Shown in pieces: positions 23,269-36,475 of a DNA stretch of 64,000 bases. Location: assembly GCA_021029095.1 (NCBI GenBank), contig JAJOHG010000044.1, forward strand, positions 124,001-188,000, given 5' to 3'. Under the pieces are notes generated by a model. It was not told the DNA's origin. It worked only from the letters and a program-made list of their open reading frames with translations, and searched no databases. Origin of the DNA: Phellopilus nigrolimitatus (taxonomy: Eukaryota > Basidiomycota > Agaricomycetes > Hymenochaetales > Hymenochaetaceae). How positions within the stretch are numbered: the first letter of the stretch is position 1; each line of letters opens with the position of its first letter. The position numbers and the translations under genes are program-made.

Positions 23269-26200
23269 ATGATGCGAACGAGCCGATCCTCTGGCGTCCT
23301 CGGGGGACTACTTGTATTGCTATTGCTCTTGAACGTGGCCTCTGGTGCTTCTCTGACTAGTTTTGTCAACCTGTTCATTGGGACATCGTCTGGTGCTAAC
23401 GGTGGCAGCGGAGGAAATGCTTTCCCGGGTGCCGCAGTGCCCCATGCTATGGTAAAGGTGAGCTGACTTCCTTTATTGAATATACATGTAGACAGACGGC
23501 GCTAACGGACGAATTTCTGAGGTTGGCATCGACGTTGATGAAACCCCGAGACAGGCTGGTTATATTGACGACAACTCATCTATCACTGGTTAGTGCTTTT
23601 AATGCCTGGCTTGAAGATATGTAATAAAGTTTAATAATTCGATGCTAGGAATTTCACTCATGCATGATGAGGGAACCGGTGGAAATACCGCCGGTGGATA
23701 CGGATTTTTTCCTCTTTTTCCCCTTTCGAATTGCACTTTTGAGGACTGTCCAGTCGGTATCAACGCAAGAAAAACTCTTCGTGCTGCTGGCGCTGATGGT
23801 AATTTACAAGAACAAGATCATCGCAAAACTGACTGATTACTTTTACACAAGCGGCAACGCCTGGATATTTCACGACAACATTCATCAACGACATCAAGTT
23901 GGAAACGACGTCTACTAGGAGAGCGGGCTTGATCCGCTTCACATACCCCTCCGACCTGAATGAGACTTCCGTAGTTGTAGATTTGACGAACGACCTTCAA
24001 AGATCATTTGAAGGGGGTACTCTGGAGATTGATTCGTCCTCAGGAAGAGTGACACTCAGTGGAACGTTCCTTCAAGTGAGAGTTCGCGTTATCTCTTCTA
24101 CTCACATCGGAACTAATGTAGCAATTTACAGAGCTACGGTACCGATAACTACACTGCTTACGCTTGCTATGATTTTACCCCTAGCAATGGCACCCAGGCT
24201 TTAACACAATACGGAACTTATCAGTCCATCAACGCTTCCAGCCCCACCGATATCAGCGTCGCACAGAACTCGAGCTCACTTTCGTTTGCGTATACATCGT
24301 CACCCTCGCCCATCCAGGCCGGTGCACTCCTGTCTTTCTCGATCCCGGCCAATTCTGACTCTGGCTCACGGGCTGTTCTTGCACGGTTTGGCGTATCCTT
24401 CATTAGTACGGATCAGGCATGTGCGAACGCTGAGAATGAGATTCCGGGTTGGGACTGGGACGCGGTACAGAATGCGTCGGAGAGCAAGTGGGAGGATGTA
24501 CTCAACAGAGTGGAGATTAACACGTCTGTGGAAGATGCGACTGTTGTCGAACTTCTCTACTCGTCCGTACGTTCTCGTCGCCTTTCTTAAGTTTTCTTCT
24601 ACATCTAGCAGACGAATAATCAAGTTTCCATTACATAGCTGTATCGCTCGCAGCTTGTGCCCGCTAATCTCACTGGCGAAAATCCGTACTGGGACTCACC
24701 CTATCCTTTCTACGATGCGTTGTTCTGGTAAAACGGGAGTATCCTCATTGAAAACCAAAGCAGGCTAATTGTTTTGAAGCTCGTGGGACACTTTCAGGAC
24801 CGTTCACCCACTCTTGTCACTCACTTCGCCCCGAGAGTGGGCTGAAATTGTTAACACATATGTCGATGGATGGAGAAATACTGGTGAGTGGCGTTTCATT
24901 TTACTTTCAGATTGGCTCGTTCATAAACGCTATTTTCTTTTCTTTAAGGATACATTCCGGAATGCCGAGCGAACTCTAAGAAGTAAGGGCATAGTTCTCA
25001 GTATTAATTAACATTGCCTAACAGATTCTATTTGCATTTTTTCTGTATTCAAAAGAGGGTACGTGCAAGGAGGCAGCGACGGGATGCCAATCCTCGGCGA
25101 CTTTGCAGTCAAGTACGGCGCTCGTGGTTCTGAGCTGGGCGTCCCGGTGGACGACCTATACCAGGCTCTGGTGGACACGGCCGAGAATACTGTGAGTATC
25201 CCCTCGCTAAATATGGTGTTCCTTGTTTTGAAGCCTGGACTCCTCTTCGTAGCCTCCAGACTGGTATATGGGTGAGCTATATTCCTGGAAGCGAGAAATG
25301 GACATATGCTTATAAAACTCTTCTATGTGCTAGTTGGCCGGCAGAACACGGCATGGAAAACGTTTGATTACATCCCTACGAACTGGACCGATCCCTCTGG
25401 CGCGATCGGCCTCCCGACGCGCGAGGCGTCGCGCACGCTTGAAGTTAGTTTCCTTTATTGACAGTCCAGTCTTCACCATCTCTTCTGACCGATGGATTTT
25501 CCTCTGGAAACATTTAGTATGCGCTGGGCGACTTCGCCGTCCGGCAGGCGGGAATCGCGCTCAACAAATCGGACGACGATGTGTACAAGTACGGGAACCG
25601 GTCAATGGGCTTTCTGAACGTCTGGGACCCCAATGTCACGAGTGATGGGTTCACTGGGTTTGCGCAGCGGCGCTTCGCGGTGTGTTTTCTCACGTGTTCC
25701 GCTGGACCTTGGAGTACGACTTGCCCGTTCGTCTTTTTTATCCACTCAGAACGGCACGTTCGCGTTCAGCGACCCTGTCGATTGCTCCCCACTCGATACC
25801 GTCGGTCACTCATGTGCTCGCGGAACTGATAATGATGTTGGATTCTACGAATGTGCGTCTGGCGTTCAGGTATCTGCCGACGCCGTGCAATTTTTGAAAA
25901 CATCCCCTAGCCTCATCATGGGAGTACAGCTTCTTTGCGCCGCACTCCATGTCTTCGATCGTTGATGTCGTGGGCGGGAACGACACATTTGTCAATCGCA
26001 CGTTCGTAAACATCTCAATATCATCCTCCTCAGGAGAAGCACAAATAATGAGACCGCATGGTTCACAGGACGCACTACTTCACGAAGGGCTATTTCCTCG
26101 CCGGGAACGAGCCATCCTTCGCCATGCCGCTGGCGTACCACTATGCGAATAGGCCAGATCTCTCCGCGCTCCGCGTGCGCGACGTTGTCTACAGCAGTTT

Positions 26201-26693
26201 CGGAACTGGAATCGGCGGTGTAAGTATACAGTCTGTTTTCGTCCATGGGATTGATCTTCATCATCCTTCCTTTTTGAAGATTCCCGGAAATGACGACAGC
26301 GGCGCTATGGCCGCGCTCCTGACCTTCCACATACTCGGGCTCTACCCCGTCCCCGCGTCGAACCAGCTCCTCCTCGGCTCGCCGCTCGTCTCCGCCTTTA
26401 CGCTGCACAACGACCTTCTCAACACGTCGACGACGTTCACCGTGTCCGGATTCGACGCCTCATCCCTCGCAGCTGTGCCCGGGAACGGCAGCAGGCTCTA
26501 CGTCTCGAGCGTGAGTGTCAACGGGCAGACGCAGGGCTCGATCTGCTGGATTGCGTTTGAGGACGTCGTGGGGGGAGGGGAGATCGTCATTACTGTCGAC
26601 GGCGATGCGGATGCGGCTAGTGTTAGGGGGTGTGGGTCCTCCGAGAGGGCGCTGCCCGACTCGCTTGCGACGGGCGGGTTTCCTATCAGTTGA
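23269..26693 (+). CDS. GH92 family alpha-mannosidase, secreted
   Basis: Sixteen exons give 825 residues in one consistent frame: 23269-23457, 23522-23588, 23649-23798, 23852-24075, 24132-24566, 24639-24727, 24780-24883, 24949-24982, 25056-25191, 25253-25271, 25334-25443, 25518-25679, 25750-25852, 25911-26001, 26069-26219 and 26280-26693. The protein opens with a hydrophobic signal peptide (GGLLVLLLLLNVASGA) and GH92 landmarks follow in order: VNLFIGTSSG, FPGAAVPHAMVK, ITGISLMHDEGTGG, NPYWDSPYPFYDALF, GGSDGMPILGDFAVKY, LPTREASRTLEYALGDFA, LAGNEPSF, and PGNDDSGAM, which holds the catalytic aspartates of the family. GH92 enzymes are calcium-dependent exo-alpha-mannosidases acting on mannans and N-glycans. 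Many N-x-S/T sites fit secretion. ATG 23272 is an equally possible start. The join at 26001/26069 is the least certain. AATAAA lies just after the stop. Confidence 0.93.
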
Positions 26694-27059
26694 CAAAAAT
26701 AAAATGTCTTTGAAGTGGAAAGGAGCCTGCTGAATTTATAAAAAGAGCAAGCCCTGGCACCGCGAGGTCAAATGTAACAGTATAATTTACAGTGCTTTTC
26801 ATAACTCTACGGAATCGCAAAAATCCTCTCGTTACCTGCACCACCGAAAACATGACACATTGACTCCCGCGATAGCATTACAAAGATGATGGACAACAGT
26901 CCGTGGACTTGGCACAACATCAGTTGTCCTGGATAGGGTAGAAATTGGATGGAATCTGATCCGGACCTTTGGCAGTCAAAACGAATTTGATCTAACTGTT
27001 CGGCATTATGAAGAATAAACCAGCCGAGAGTCCCACTCCAAACGCAACTGCATCGCACA
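26694..27059. other. Short intergenic region
   Basis: Holds the polyadenylation region of the GH92 gene and the promoter of RVB1. Nothing else was seen. Confidence 0.5.
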
Positions 27060-28911
<1,852 letters not shown>

Positions 28912-29620
28912 ATGTGAGGCCTGTCTGTTCCTGCACGGCCGCATATTCGAAATAAAAAGTATCGGCGTATCTATTTGTTCAGATTTTGTTTGTTTGTACT
29001 TGGCTTCTCTCTTGTAGAGTACACAATCACCCATTAGTTTCTCCTGACCTCAAATCTGAAGATATGGCAGCAGAACCCACTCCATTCTTCTCTAATGCAT
29101 CTATCATGAATTTACATGCATGATTTGTGGCTGAAATCTTTTTTTCTGAGCAGTGAGGCATCAGGCAAAACTGCCTACTTTGATGTGTTTTTGCAGTGCC
29201 TCAGTGTCATATAAAGCAAAGAATACTGCATAAAAACACCATGTAAATTAATAATTAGTATATCATAGCACAATAGACCAGTTTATACCTTCATAGCTCA
29301 AGATTTGAGTCCAGGAGAATTTCAGAAAGGAGGATACATACAAAATCACTGTTTTTCATCATTTCTGAGTTATATGCAAGACATACTTGCTTCTGTATTT
29401 CATAATATTAAATTAGACAACAAACAGTGAATTTATCAAATTTTTGAAGAGAATCCATCAAGATTTGAATGAGATATGGATTTTACAAGTAGTTGAGGTG
29501 TTGAGATGCTCAAATCATAGTGTGTGACAATACTTATGAAAAAGGCTGTAACAGCAGTGTAGAATAGTGCTGATATCAGAACACAGTTCATATTTCTTTA
29601 CACACTGCGGGCATCCACTT
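28912..29620. other. AT-rich flank of the repeat block
   Basis: No gene. From about 29040 the sequence is AT-rich. A segment near 29520-29545 (GTGTGACAATACTTATGA) resembles Tc1/mariner termini, but I could not find a matching opposite end. The sequence CACTGCGGGCATCC at about 29603 is a copy of the terminal repeat of the block that follows. Confidence 0.4.
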
Positions 29621-31659
29621 AGAATCCCCCCATGGTGAGTTGAATAGTTGTTTTATTTAATTATGACTTTCTCCACACATTATAGTTTAACACTTTTGGA
29701 CACTTTTATCCAAATCACTTTTTAACTTTCTTATGCCTTTCTCCAAACAATATACTTTAACTTTCTTTTTGCCTTTGTCCACACAAAAAAGGCTTAACAA
29801 AGGCATGTTTTCATCAAAGCACCCCTTTGATAAGCCTTTTTTATGTGGACAAAGGCAAAAAGAAAGTTAAAGTATATTGTTTGGAGAAAGGCATAACAAA
29901 GTTAAAAAAACAATTTGGATAAAAGTATCCAAAAGTGTTAAACTATATTGCATGGAGAAAGCCACAATTAAATAAAACAACTAATCAACTCACCATGGGA
30001 GGATTCTAAGTGGATGCCCGCAGTGGCAAGCCATACAGCCAGAGGCAGACCTGTCTCCACGTCCACCTTCACCAGAGACAATAATATTGACCTCAGACGA
30101 CGACAATGTGCCTTCCCAACGGGCCCTACAGAAACACCAGTGGACAGCCAACACAAACTCAAACACAGATGTGTACCTGCCTTCGCCAGACATAATCAAA
30201 CTCTCATCAGACAACAACAAGCTTTTGCGACGGCTCCTACCGAAATGCCAGAGGACCACCAATGCCAACGCGAACACGGTTGTACAGCAGTCACCGACAG
30301 TGAATGAGGAAGGAACCAACTTCGCCCGGGGACAGACACTACTGGATGATATGCAAGAAAGGCAACCAGTGTTGAGCGACGTCGACCTGCTGAAACGGCA
30401 AGTAGAGGTGTTGAAAGAGGTACATTTCGAGTTTGCTGTAAGCCTGTTCTGAGGATTTATAGTGAGTATCAGAAACACAATGAGATCAAATCACATTGTG
30501 CCAAAGCAGAGGTGGCCGCCAACACAGCTGAAGCAGCGAAGGATAGAGCCATGGTGAAAGCAGCTGATCTTGAGACGTTGCTCAAACAGAAAGAGATGTC
30601 CCAGAGACATGTCAGTCATCCCAACTACGCACCACCTTGTGTTACCTTACTCATAATACTGATTCACAGGACTATTCTAAATTAGCATACACAGTGTCAT
30701 GCAAAATCTGTAGTTCGAAAATGGGGAGGCCTGCTATGTACATCTGCTATCTACTTTCATTGCAGGCATCCACTTAGAATCGCCCCATGGTGAGTTGAAT
30801 AGTTGTTTTATTCAATTGTGGCTTTCTCCATGCAATATAGTTTAACACTTTTGGACACTTTTACACTGCGGGAATCCACTCAGAATCCCCCATGGTGAGT
30901 TGATTGGATGTTTTATTTAATTGAGGCTTTCTCCACACATTATAGTTTAACACTTTTGGACACTTTTATCCAAATCACTTTTTAACTTTCTTATGCCTTT
31001 CTCCAAACAATATACTTTAACTTTCTTTTTGCCTTTGTCCACACAAAAAAGGCTTAACAAAGGCATGTTTTCATCAAAGCACCCCTTTGATAAGCCTTTC
31101 TTGTATGGACAAAGGCAAAAAGAAAGTTAAAATATACCGTTTCACTGCAGGCATCCACTTAGAATTCTCCCATGGTGAGTTGATTAGATGTTTTATTTAA
31201 TTGTGGCTTTCTCCACACATTATAGTTAAACACTTTTGGACACTTTTATCCAAATCACTTTTCAACTTTGTTATGCCTTTCTCCAAGCTGTATATTTTAA
31301 CTTTCCTTTTGCCTTTGTCCACACAACAAAGGCTTAACAAAGGCATGCCGGTTTTTATTTTACGTGCTTGCTTGATGATTGCTGGTAGAGAAGAAAGGAT
31401 CACAGCGCGACCCGCTCAATACCCTCTTGAGGAGTCACTGTGGGCATCCACTTAGAATCCCCCCATAGTGAGTTGATTAGTTGTTTTATTTAATTGTGGC
31501 TTTCTCCACACATTATAGTTTAACACTTTTGGTCACTTTTATCCAAATGACTTTCTAACTTTCTTATGCCTTTCTCCAAATGATATACTTAAACTTTCTT
31601 TTCACCTTTGTCCACACAAGAACACTGCGGGCATCCACTTAGAATCCCCCCATGGTGAG
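29621..31659 (+). repeat. Left 2.04-kb inverted arm
   Basis: Matches the reverse complement of 45658-47696. All frames found in one arm occur with the same length and protein in the other, and the base stretches I compared were identical. Outside, identity breaks at about 29621/47696 (AGAAT versus AGAAC, then divergence). Inside, it breaks after 31659/45658. The arm holds several direct and inverted copies of the terminal unit (starts near 29603, 30765, 30866, 31143, 31435 and 31622, and an inverted copy ending near 30025). Confidence 0.9.
30025..30685 (+). pseudogene. Coiled-coil protein fragment inside the left arm
   Basis: An open frame without its own ATG runs from the edge of a terminal-repeat copy at about 30025 through LTSDDDNVPSQRALQKHQW. 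It reaches LLKRQVEVLKE, passes a probable 47-nt intron (30420-30466) and continues YQKHNEIKSHCAKAEVAANT and KAADLETLLKQKEM to a stop at 30683-30685. The second half has the charged, Ala/Glu/Lys-rich pattern of a coiled coil. Copies of the terminal repeat lie on both sides, so it looks like a piece of a host gene caught between repeat units. I do not recognise the parent gene. Confidence 0.45.
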
Positions 31660-32197
31660 CATCAGGAAACCTTAAAAAACTAGCCGACACTTGGTAGTGC
31701 TACCAAGTTACCATAGCAACATAGCAGCGAATAGTTTGCTATCAACTTCCTAGCGCTACAGAACTCACCTTAGCGAGGTAGTGCATAGTTGCATAGTTGT
31801 CATAGTGTAGTTTACTTGTCTTAGGGTTTGTAGTGAGGTAGTGTGTTAGGGTTCCATAGTGGAGTTAGTGCTCTTAGAATTATGTAGCATGGTCGGACAG
31901 TAGATATATGAGTAGGGGAAATATTGCTGCAGGTGGTCAGGCAGTTATTTTGCTTTTTTTGCCCATTCAGAAACTTCAGGTGGTGCTATTGTGAGGAATA
32001 TACTATATTGCAGCTGCAAGCTACATAGGTACATTGAGAGGATACTACATGTACGAGGGGGTGGGAGGCTGCAGGGGAGAGGCAAGTTGTCATCATCCAG
32101 GACTGAGCATAGGTTACATGTTACTTGAGAGCGGGGAATGTGTGCTCATTCGGGGCACTCTGAGGACAAGTAAAAGAAGAAGAAAGCATGGACATAC
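31660..32197. other. No gene recognised
   Basis: Contains a run of short TAGTG/ATAGT-like motifs (31680-31880) of low complexity. It ends where the truncated nucleoside-transporter fragment begins. Confidence 0.4.
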
Positions 32198-33345
32198 ATA
32201 GTACATCATTTGTATGAACACGATGAAGAAAATGATCTCGCCAAGCTGATTCCGCCTCCATTGAGCAACCCGCCGATAATGAATAATAATAATAAAAACG
32301 CGCACCATGTTAACAAAGAACACGAGTCCACAATGACGTCCGCAGAGAAGAAGAACTGCGCACCCTGGTTGAGGAAGTCGCACGTGAGTGCCGCGAGCCA
32401 CTTGAAGACGCTGAAGCCCGCACCGGTCTTGAGCACAAAGAACGCGATGGCCTGCTGGATGAAGAGGCCGACGATGACGGTCGGCCATGGGACCACGCTG
32501 CGGTGCGTCGAGGAGAGGTAGAGGCCGCACTGGAAGACGAACAGACCGAGCACAGAGATCGCGCGGTCGTCGTATTTGGTGCTCTGTGTGATCAATGATA
32601 AGAAATAATGCAGGGTCGACCCAACGGGTCGGAGAAGGGACGCACCAGCCCACCCGCGGGCGGGAAGTACTTGAGCACCACGTCGCCGGTGGCGGCCTTC
32701 GCGCACTCGTTGCAGAGCGCGCTCGCACGCGACGCGGCGGCGCGCTGCGCGTTGACGCTGGCCATGGATCCCAGCGCAAACGCGCGAAGCACGTCTGGGG
32801 GTGTCGCGATGGACCCGCCGCTCGAGCCGGACTCGGACTCGTCCGACGAGCTCGTGCTGTGCGCAGACGACCACGAGGCTCTGAAGACCGTGCTCGGGGT
32901 GTCGAGGTTGGGCTCGACGAGGGACATGGGCGAGTAAGAGAAGCGCGGTGTCGGCTCGTCTAGTGCGATGAAGTTCATATCGGACGAAAACGAGTTCGAC
33001 GCGCTTAGACTCACCGACGGGTGACTCCACGTAATTTGCTTTTGCCGGAGGGGCCTTCGGAACAGGTTGTGGTTTTGGAGCCTGAGGCAACGCAAGTTGC
33101 GAGCCAGAGGATGAGGGGTGTGGGGATTGAGAATATGAAGAGGATGCAGGAGAGATAGTGTACACAGACGAAGCAGGGGTGATTAAATAACTGATGTCGG
33201 CACAGTGATGGTGAGAAGACGGGAGAAGAGCAGCATAATTGGGCATGCTCGCACCCGACGTGCCCGTCGCGCCAGATTGCCGCGGCGGGGTATATGGGTG
33301 CCATCGAGCGTTTGAGCGGGTCGCGCCAGCGCCCCGATGGGCCAT
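32198..33345 (-). pseudogene. Truncated concentrative nucleoside transporter (CNT) gene, 5' part only
   Basis: Exons on the minus strand are 33345-33015, 32959-32646, 32583-32306 and 32245-32198, each with GT-AG borders. They encode a Ser/Pro-rich cytosolic N-terminus, then [52 protein letters not shown] and [14 protein letters not shown]. These match the N-terminal membrane region of H+/Na+-nucleoside cotransporters. In exon 3 a base is missing near 32330, so DVIVDS and FFVNM lie in different frames. After the QMMYY exon a donor site follows, but the rest of the transporter (roughly the C-terminal two thirds of the domain) is absent. The fragment is therefore non-functional. Introns show it was copied from DNA. 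Confidence 0.75.
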
Positions 33346-33870
33346 GGTATGTTGAAGGGTTTGCATATGGGGGTTGATCGAACGCAAGAAGACGAGCAAA
33401 TAAAAAGCCTTCAGACGAAAAAGCAAGAGTTGGGCCTAGCGCATAAAACGCAAGACAGAGCTGGGGTGCCGGTTGTTGTTTCAAATTACGATATGAGTTG
33501 GGTGTATACGGTAAAAGGAGGCAAATCAGAGGGCCACGTGCTCCCCAAGGGCGTCGACAGTGATATGGTTGATTGGTGAAACGGTAAATTTGTTGATACG
33601 GAAGATGGAGACGACGTTGGACGAGAGCGTGGACGGGCAGAGACGGTTTAAACGGAAGGAGCACATTTTGACTCTTGTAAATCGAGAGGACTCCGAAGTC
33701 AACGACCTCGGGTGTCCTTGATACAGAGCTCGGCCGCTTTCGCGAACTTGCTCTATAAGCGGTGTTTTACGGAGCAGATGGGTGAGATTGAGAGCGGAAA
33801 AGGTAGAAAAAAGGATGAATCAAGGGGCTTTTGTGAATGAGATGTGGTCTGGTTTAGCGGGGAGTCAGTG
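33346..33870. other. Flank of the transporter fragment
   Basis: Possibly the captured promoter and 5' flank of the transporter gene. No independent gene is supported. Confidence 0.35.
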
Positions 33871-35330
33871 GTCGAACACGACCGGTTGTCTTGTCATGTT
33901 AGAGGCAGGAAAGAAGCGCGCGTGCCGCACCGTAAAGCACCAGCACGGCATCGTCGACCGCGCACCGCAACCAGACCGAGATCGACCGCACCAAGGTGTG
34001 CCAGGCTGCCATCGCCAGGGCGAAGGCAGAGAAGAAGGACAAGGAGTCGAAAAGGACAAGACCAAAGTACATTTTCTTCCTGCTGGATCTCGCCCCGAAC
34101 TTGCCTCGACGCGCCCGTCTCGTGCGCGAGCTCCTCCTCGTCCCCGCCCGCTAGGGCATACCACGAGTCGATCCCCGGGTTGACCCGGACCTGTTGGCGG
34201 ATCTACCCGTGACCCAAAATCCTCAACCCGGACCCGGCTTGACCTGGACCCGTTGGGACACGGATCTACGGGTCACCAAATTCCCACGGTTCCAGGTCAC
34301 GGAGGTCACGGGTTTGTTCACAGCTCCCTGCGGGTCTTTACTGATTACACATATCATATAAAATTATATTAGGTTGTTAAATGAATAAGTTACAAGTATG
34401 CAAGTTGATACATACAACATATGTACAATATACAAATGAATGAACCAGCAAAAAATATACTTATGAACTACCCACGGGTATTATAAAAGTACAAATTCTC
34501 AACCCGGACCCGTGACAATCCGTTTCCCACGGATCACCCGTGTACGGGTGATCCGTGAATACGGATCTGCAGTCCAGGTCGGGTCACGGGTTTCCACGGG
34601 TTCTAGGGACTCGTGGTATGCCCTACCGCCCGCGCCGCCTCCATATCCGGCCACGCCGCCAAAGCCGTGGCCGTGGCTCACCGACACGCTCGACACGAGC
34701 GTCGGCTCGCCCGTCTTTCCAACAGCGGCGTGTGCGGGCGCAGCTGCGCGGTGCACCTGCAGCGCCTGCGCCATCGGCGCGACGACGCTGACCGCGCCGA
34801 AGCCCGCGCTGAACCCGGGGAGCGAGAACACCTTGCCGAGCTTGCCGTACGGTGGCACGGGTGCGGGCGCGTACGTGCTGCCGCTGCGCGTGTGCGAGTG
34901 AGACGCCCGCGCTGTTCGGCGGCGTCGGGAGCGCGCTGTTCTCGCTCGATGCGGGGCTGGGGCTCTCTGCGGCGTCGTCTGTCCTGCGGACGCAGCGGTC
35001 GACGGGGGCGGGGTACGGCGCGCCGCTCGATGAGATTGTGGTCGTGGTCGTGGTCGAAGTGCTGGTAGGCGTGAGGATCTGTTTGGACACGGCGAGTGCG
35101 GCGAAGGGCACTGCGGCGGGGCCGGCGTCGGTGGGCGTCGGTAGCTGGTGCGCGCGCGGGGGCGAGACGGATGACGACAAAGACGAGGAGGATGCGGGCG
35201 CCAGCTTCGCGTCCTGCGCCGGGTATCTCGAGGAGGGGCAGCCCGAACACGCCGGCGAGGGCGGAGGGCGCGGAGGGCGCGTCTGCGCCGCCGACGCCAA
35301 AGACGAGGGAGAGCTTGACGTAGTGCGTGT
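33871..35330 (-). pseudogene. Unidentified Ser/Thr/Ala-rich coding remnant, split by a MITE
   Basis: On the minus strand frames of coding character run through KLAPASSSSLSSSVSPPRA, LPTPTDAGPAAVPFAALAV, PYGKLGKVFSLPGFSAGFG and VSVSHGHGFGGVAGYGGGAG. Across the MITE at 34152-34625 they continue as DEEELAHETGASRQVRGEIQ. Deleting the MITE and one copy of its 8-bp duplication joins GGAGG to DEEEL in one frame. At least one frame change lies near 34900. No start, stop or family could be fixed. It is likely another captured, decayed fragment. Confidence 0.35.
34152..34625. mobile_element. hAT-type MITE, 474 bp
   Basis: Ends are TAGGGCATACCACGAGTC and its reverse complement. The target duplication CCGCCCGC lies at 34144-34151 and 34626-34633. 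The subterminal parts are rich in ACCCG/CGGGT motifs (for example GACCCGGACC), possibly transposase binding sites. The centre (about 34330-34490) is AT-rich. No coding frame. The same ends bound the larger element at 37773-39604. Confidence 0.88.
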
Positions 35331-35352
35331 AGACTCATGCACTTTATACAAC

Positions 35353-35377
35353 CGTATCGTATCGTATCGTATCGTAC
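35353..35377. repeat. CGTAT microsatellite
   Basis: Four exact copies of CGTAT followed by CGTAC, just beyond the end of the enoyl-CoA hydratase fragment. Confidence 0.9.
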
Positions 35378-35397
35378 ACCCCCGCCCAATACATTTC

Positions 35398-36475
35398 CTA
35401 CAAATGCGCAAACTTCGGCTTCCGCTTCTCCACGAAGGCCGCCATGCCTGGCACGCAAACAAAACCAGCGTCAGCACCAGCACGCAGTCACACTCGCACG
35501 GATCGACTCACCCTCCTTCTGGTCCGGCGTCGCGAACAGGCCGTGGAACAGGCAGCGCTCGAGCCGCAGGCCGTCCGCAAGCGGCAGCTCAAACGCTGCA
35601 AAAAGCAACAATCATGCATGCAAGCCGTCATCAGCACCCGAAACCCCGCGCGCACGGGCTCGCATGTACGCAAGCACTCACCAGCGTTCACGCTCTCCTT
35701 CCCCGCCTGCGCCGCCGCGCGCCCCTTGCCCGCAATCTCCCTTGCCAGCTCCACCGCCGCCCGCACCACCGCGCAGGGCTCCGCGCCCTCCTCCTCCTCC
35801 ATGACGCGTGCCGCGACACCCCAGCGCGCCGCGTCCGCCGCGCCGAACGTCGCGCCCATGAGCACGATCTCCATCGCGCGCGCCTTCTCGATCGCGCGCG
35901 CGAGGCGCTGCGTGTCGCCCGCGCCCGGGATCACGCCGAGGTTGATCTCGGGCTGCCCGAACACGGCGGACGGCGCCGCGAGCAGGATGTCGCACATCAG
36001 CGCGAGCTCGCACCCGCCGCCGAGCTGCAAAATCGACTGATCAGAGGGGAGAGGGGAGGGTAGCTGCATGCGTACGTACCGCGTAGCCGCTGACGGCGGC
36101 GATGGTCGGCTTACGGAAGGTGGCGATGCGGTGCCAGTTCGCGAGGAAGTCGTTCTTGTACACGTCGTCGACTGCCGCGCTCCTCAGCACATAGAAAATG
36201 AATATATATATAGAAATACACACGCACACTCCTTGTCCTTCATCTCCTTGATATCCGCGCCCGCTGCACACAAAAAAAAACCCCGCACTCATCAGCATCA
36301 TACACACACAGCGCGCACAAACGCAAGAACCCAAGCACTCACCCGCAAACGCTTTCTCCGACCGCGCCGACCGCGCCGTCGCGCTCCGCCGCGTCGAGCG
36401 CGTCGTTCAGCTCCGCGACGAGCGCCGCACAGCGCGTTGAGCGCGCGCGGGCGGTGCAGCGTGATGAGCGCGACA
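35398..36475 (-). pseudogene. Enoyl-CoA hydratase/isomerase pseudogene
   Basis: Minus-strand exons spell the crotonase family in order: GVALITLHRPRALNAL, ALVAELNDALDAAE, GADIKEMKDK, WHRIATFRKPTIAAVSGYA, GGGCELALMCDILLAAPSAV, FGQPEINLGVIPGAGDTQRL, GKESVNA, and AAFVEKRKPKFAHL before the stop at 35398. Enoyl-CoA hydratase adds water to 2-enoyl-CoA in mitochondrial beta-oxidation. This copy is broken. A base is missing after ALNAL, and the usual segment between GAVGAV and SEKAFA is deleted with loss of frame. It also lacks the N-terminus, being joined directly to a cyclin fragment at about 36475. The introns are retained. Confidence 0.8.

Noticed and set aside
34852..36063. 403-codon plus-strand frame
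   Set aside because: It is the complement of the enoyl-CoA hydratase fragment and of the Ser/Thr-rich remnant. Its Arg/Ala/Pro-rich sequence is typical of an antisense shadow.
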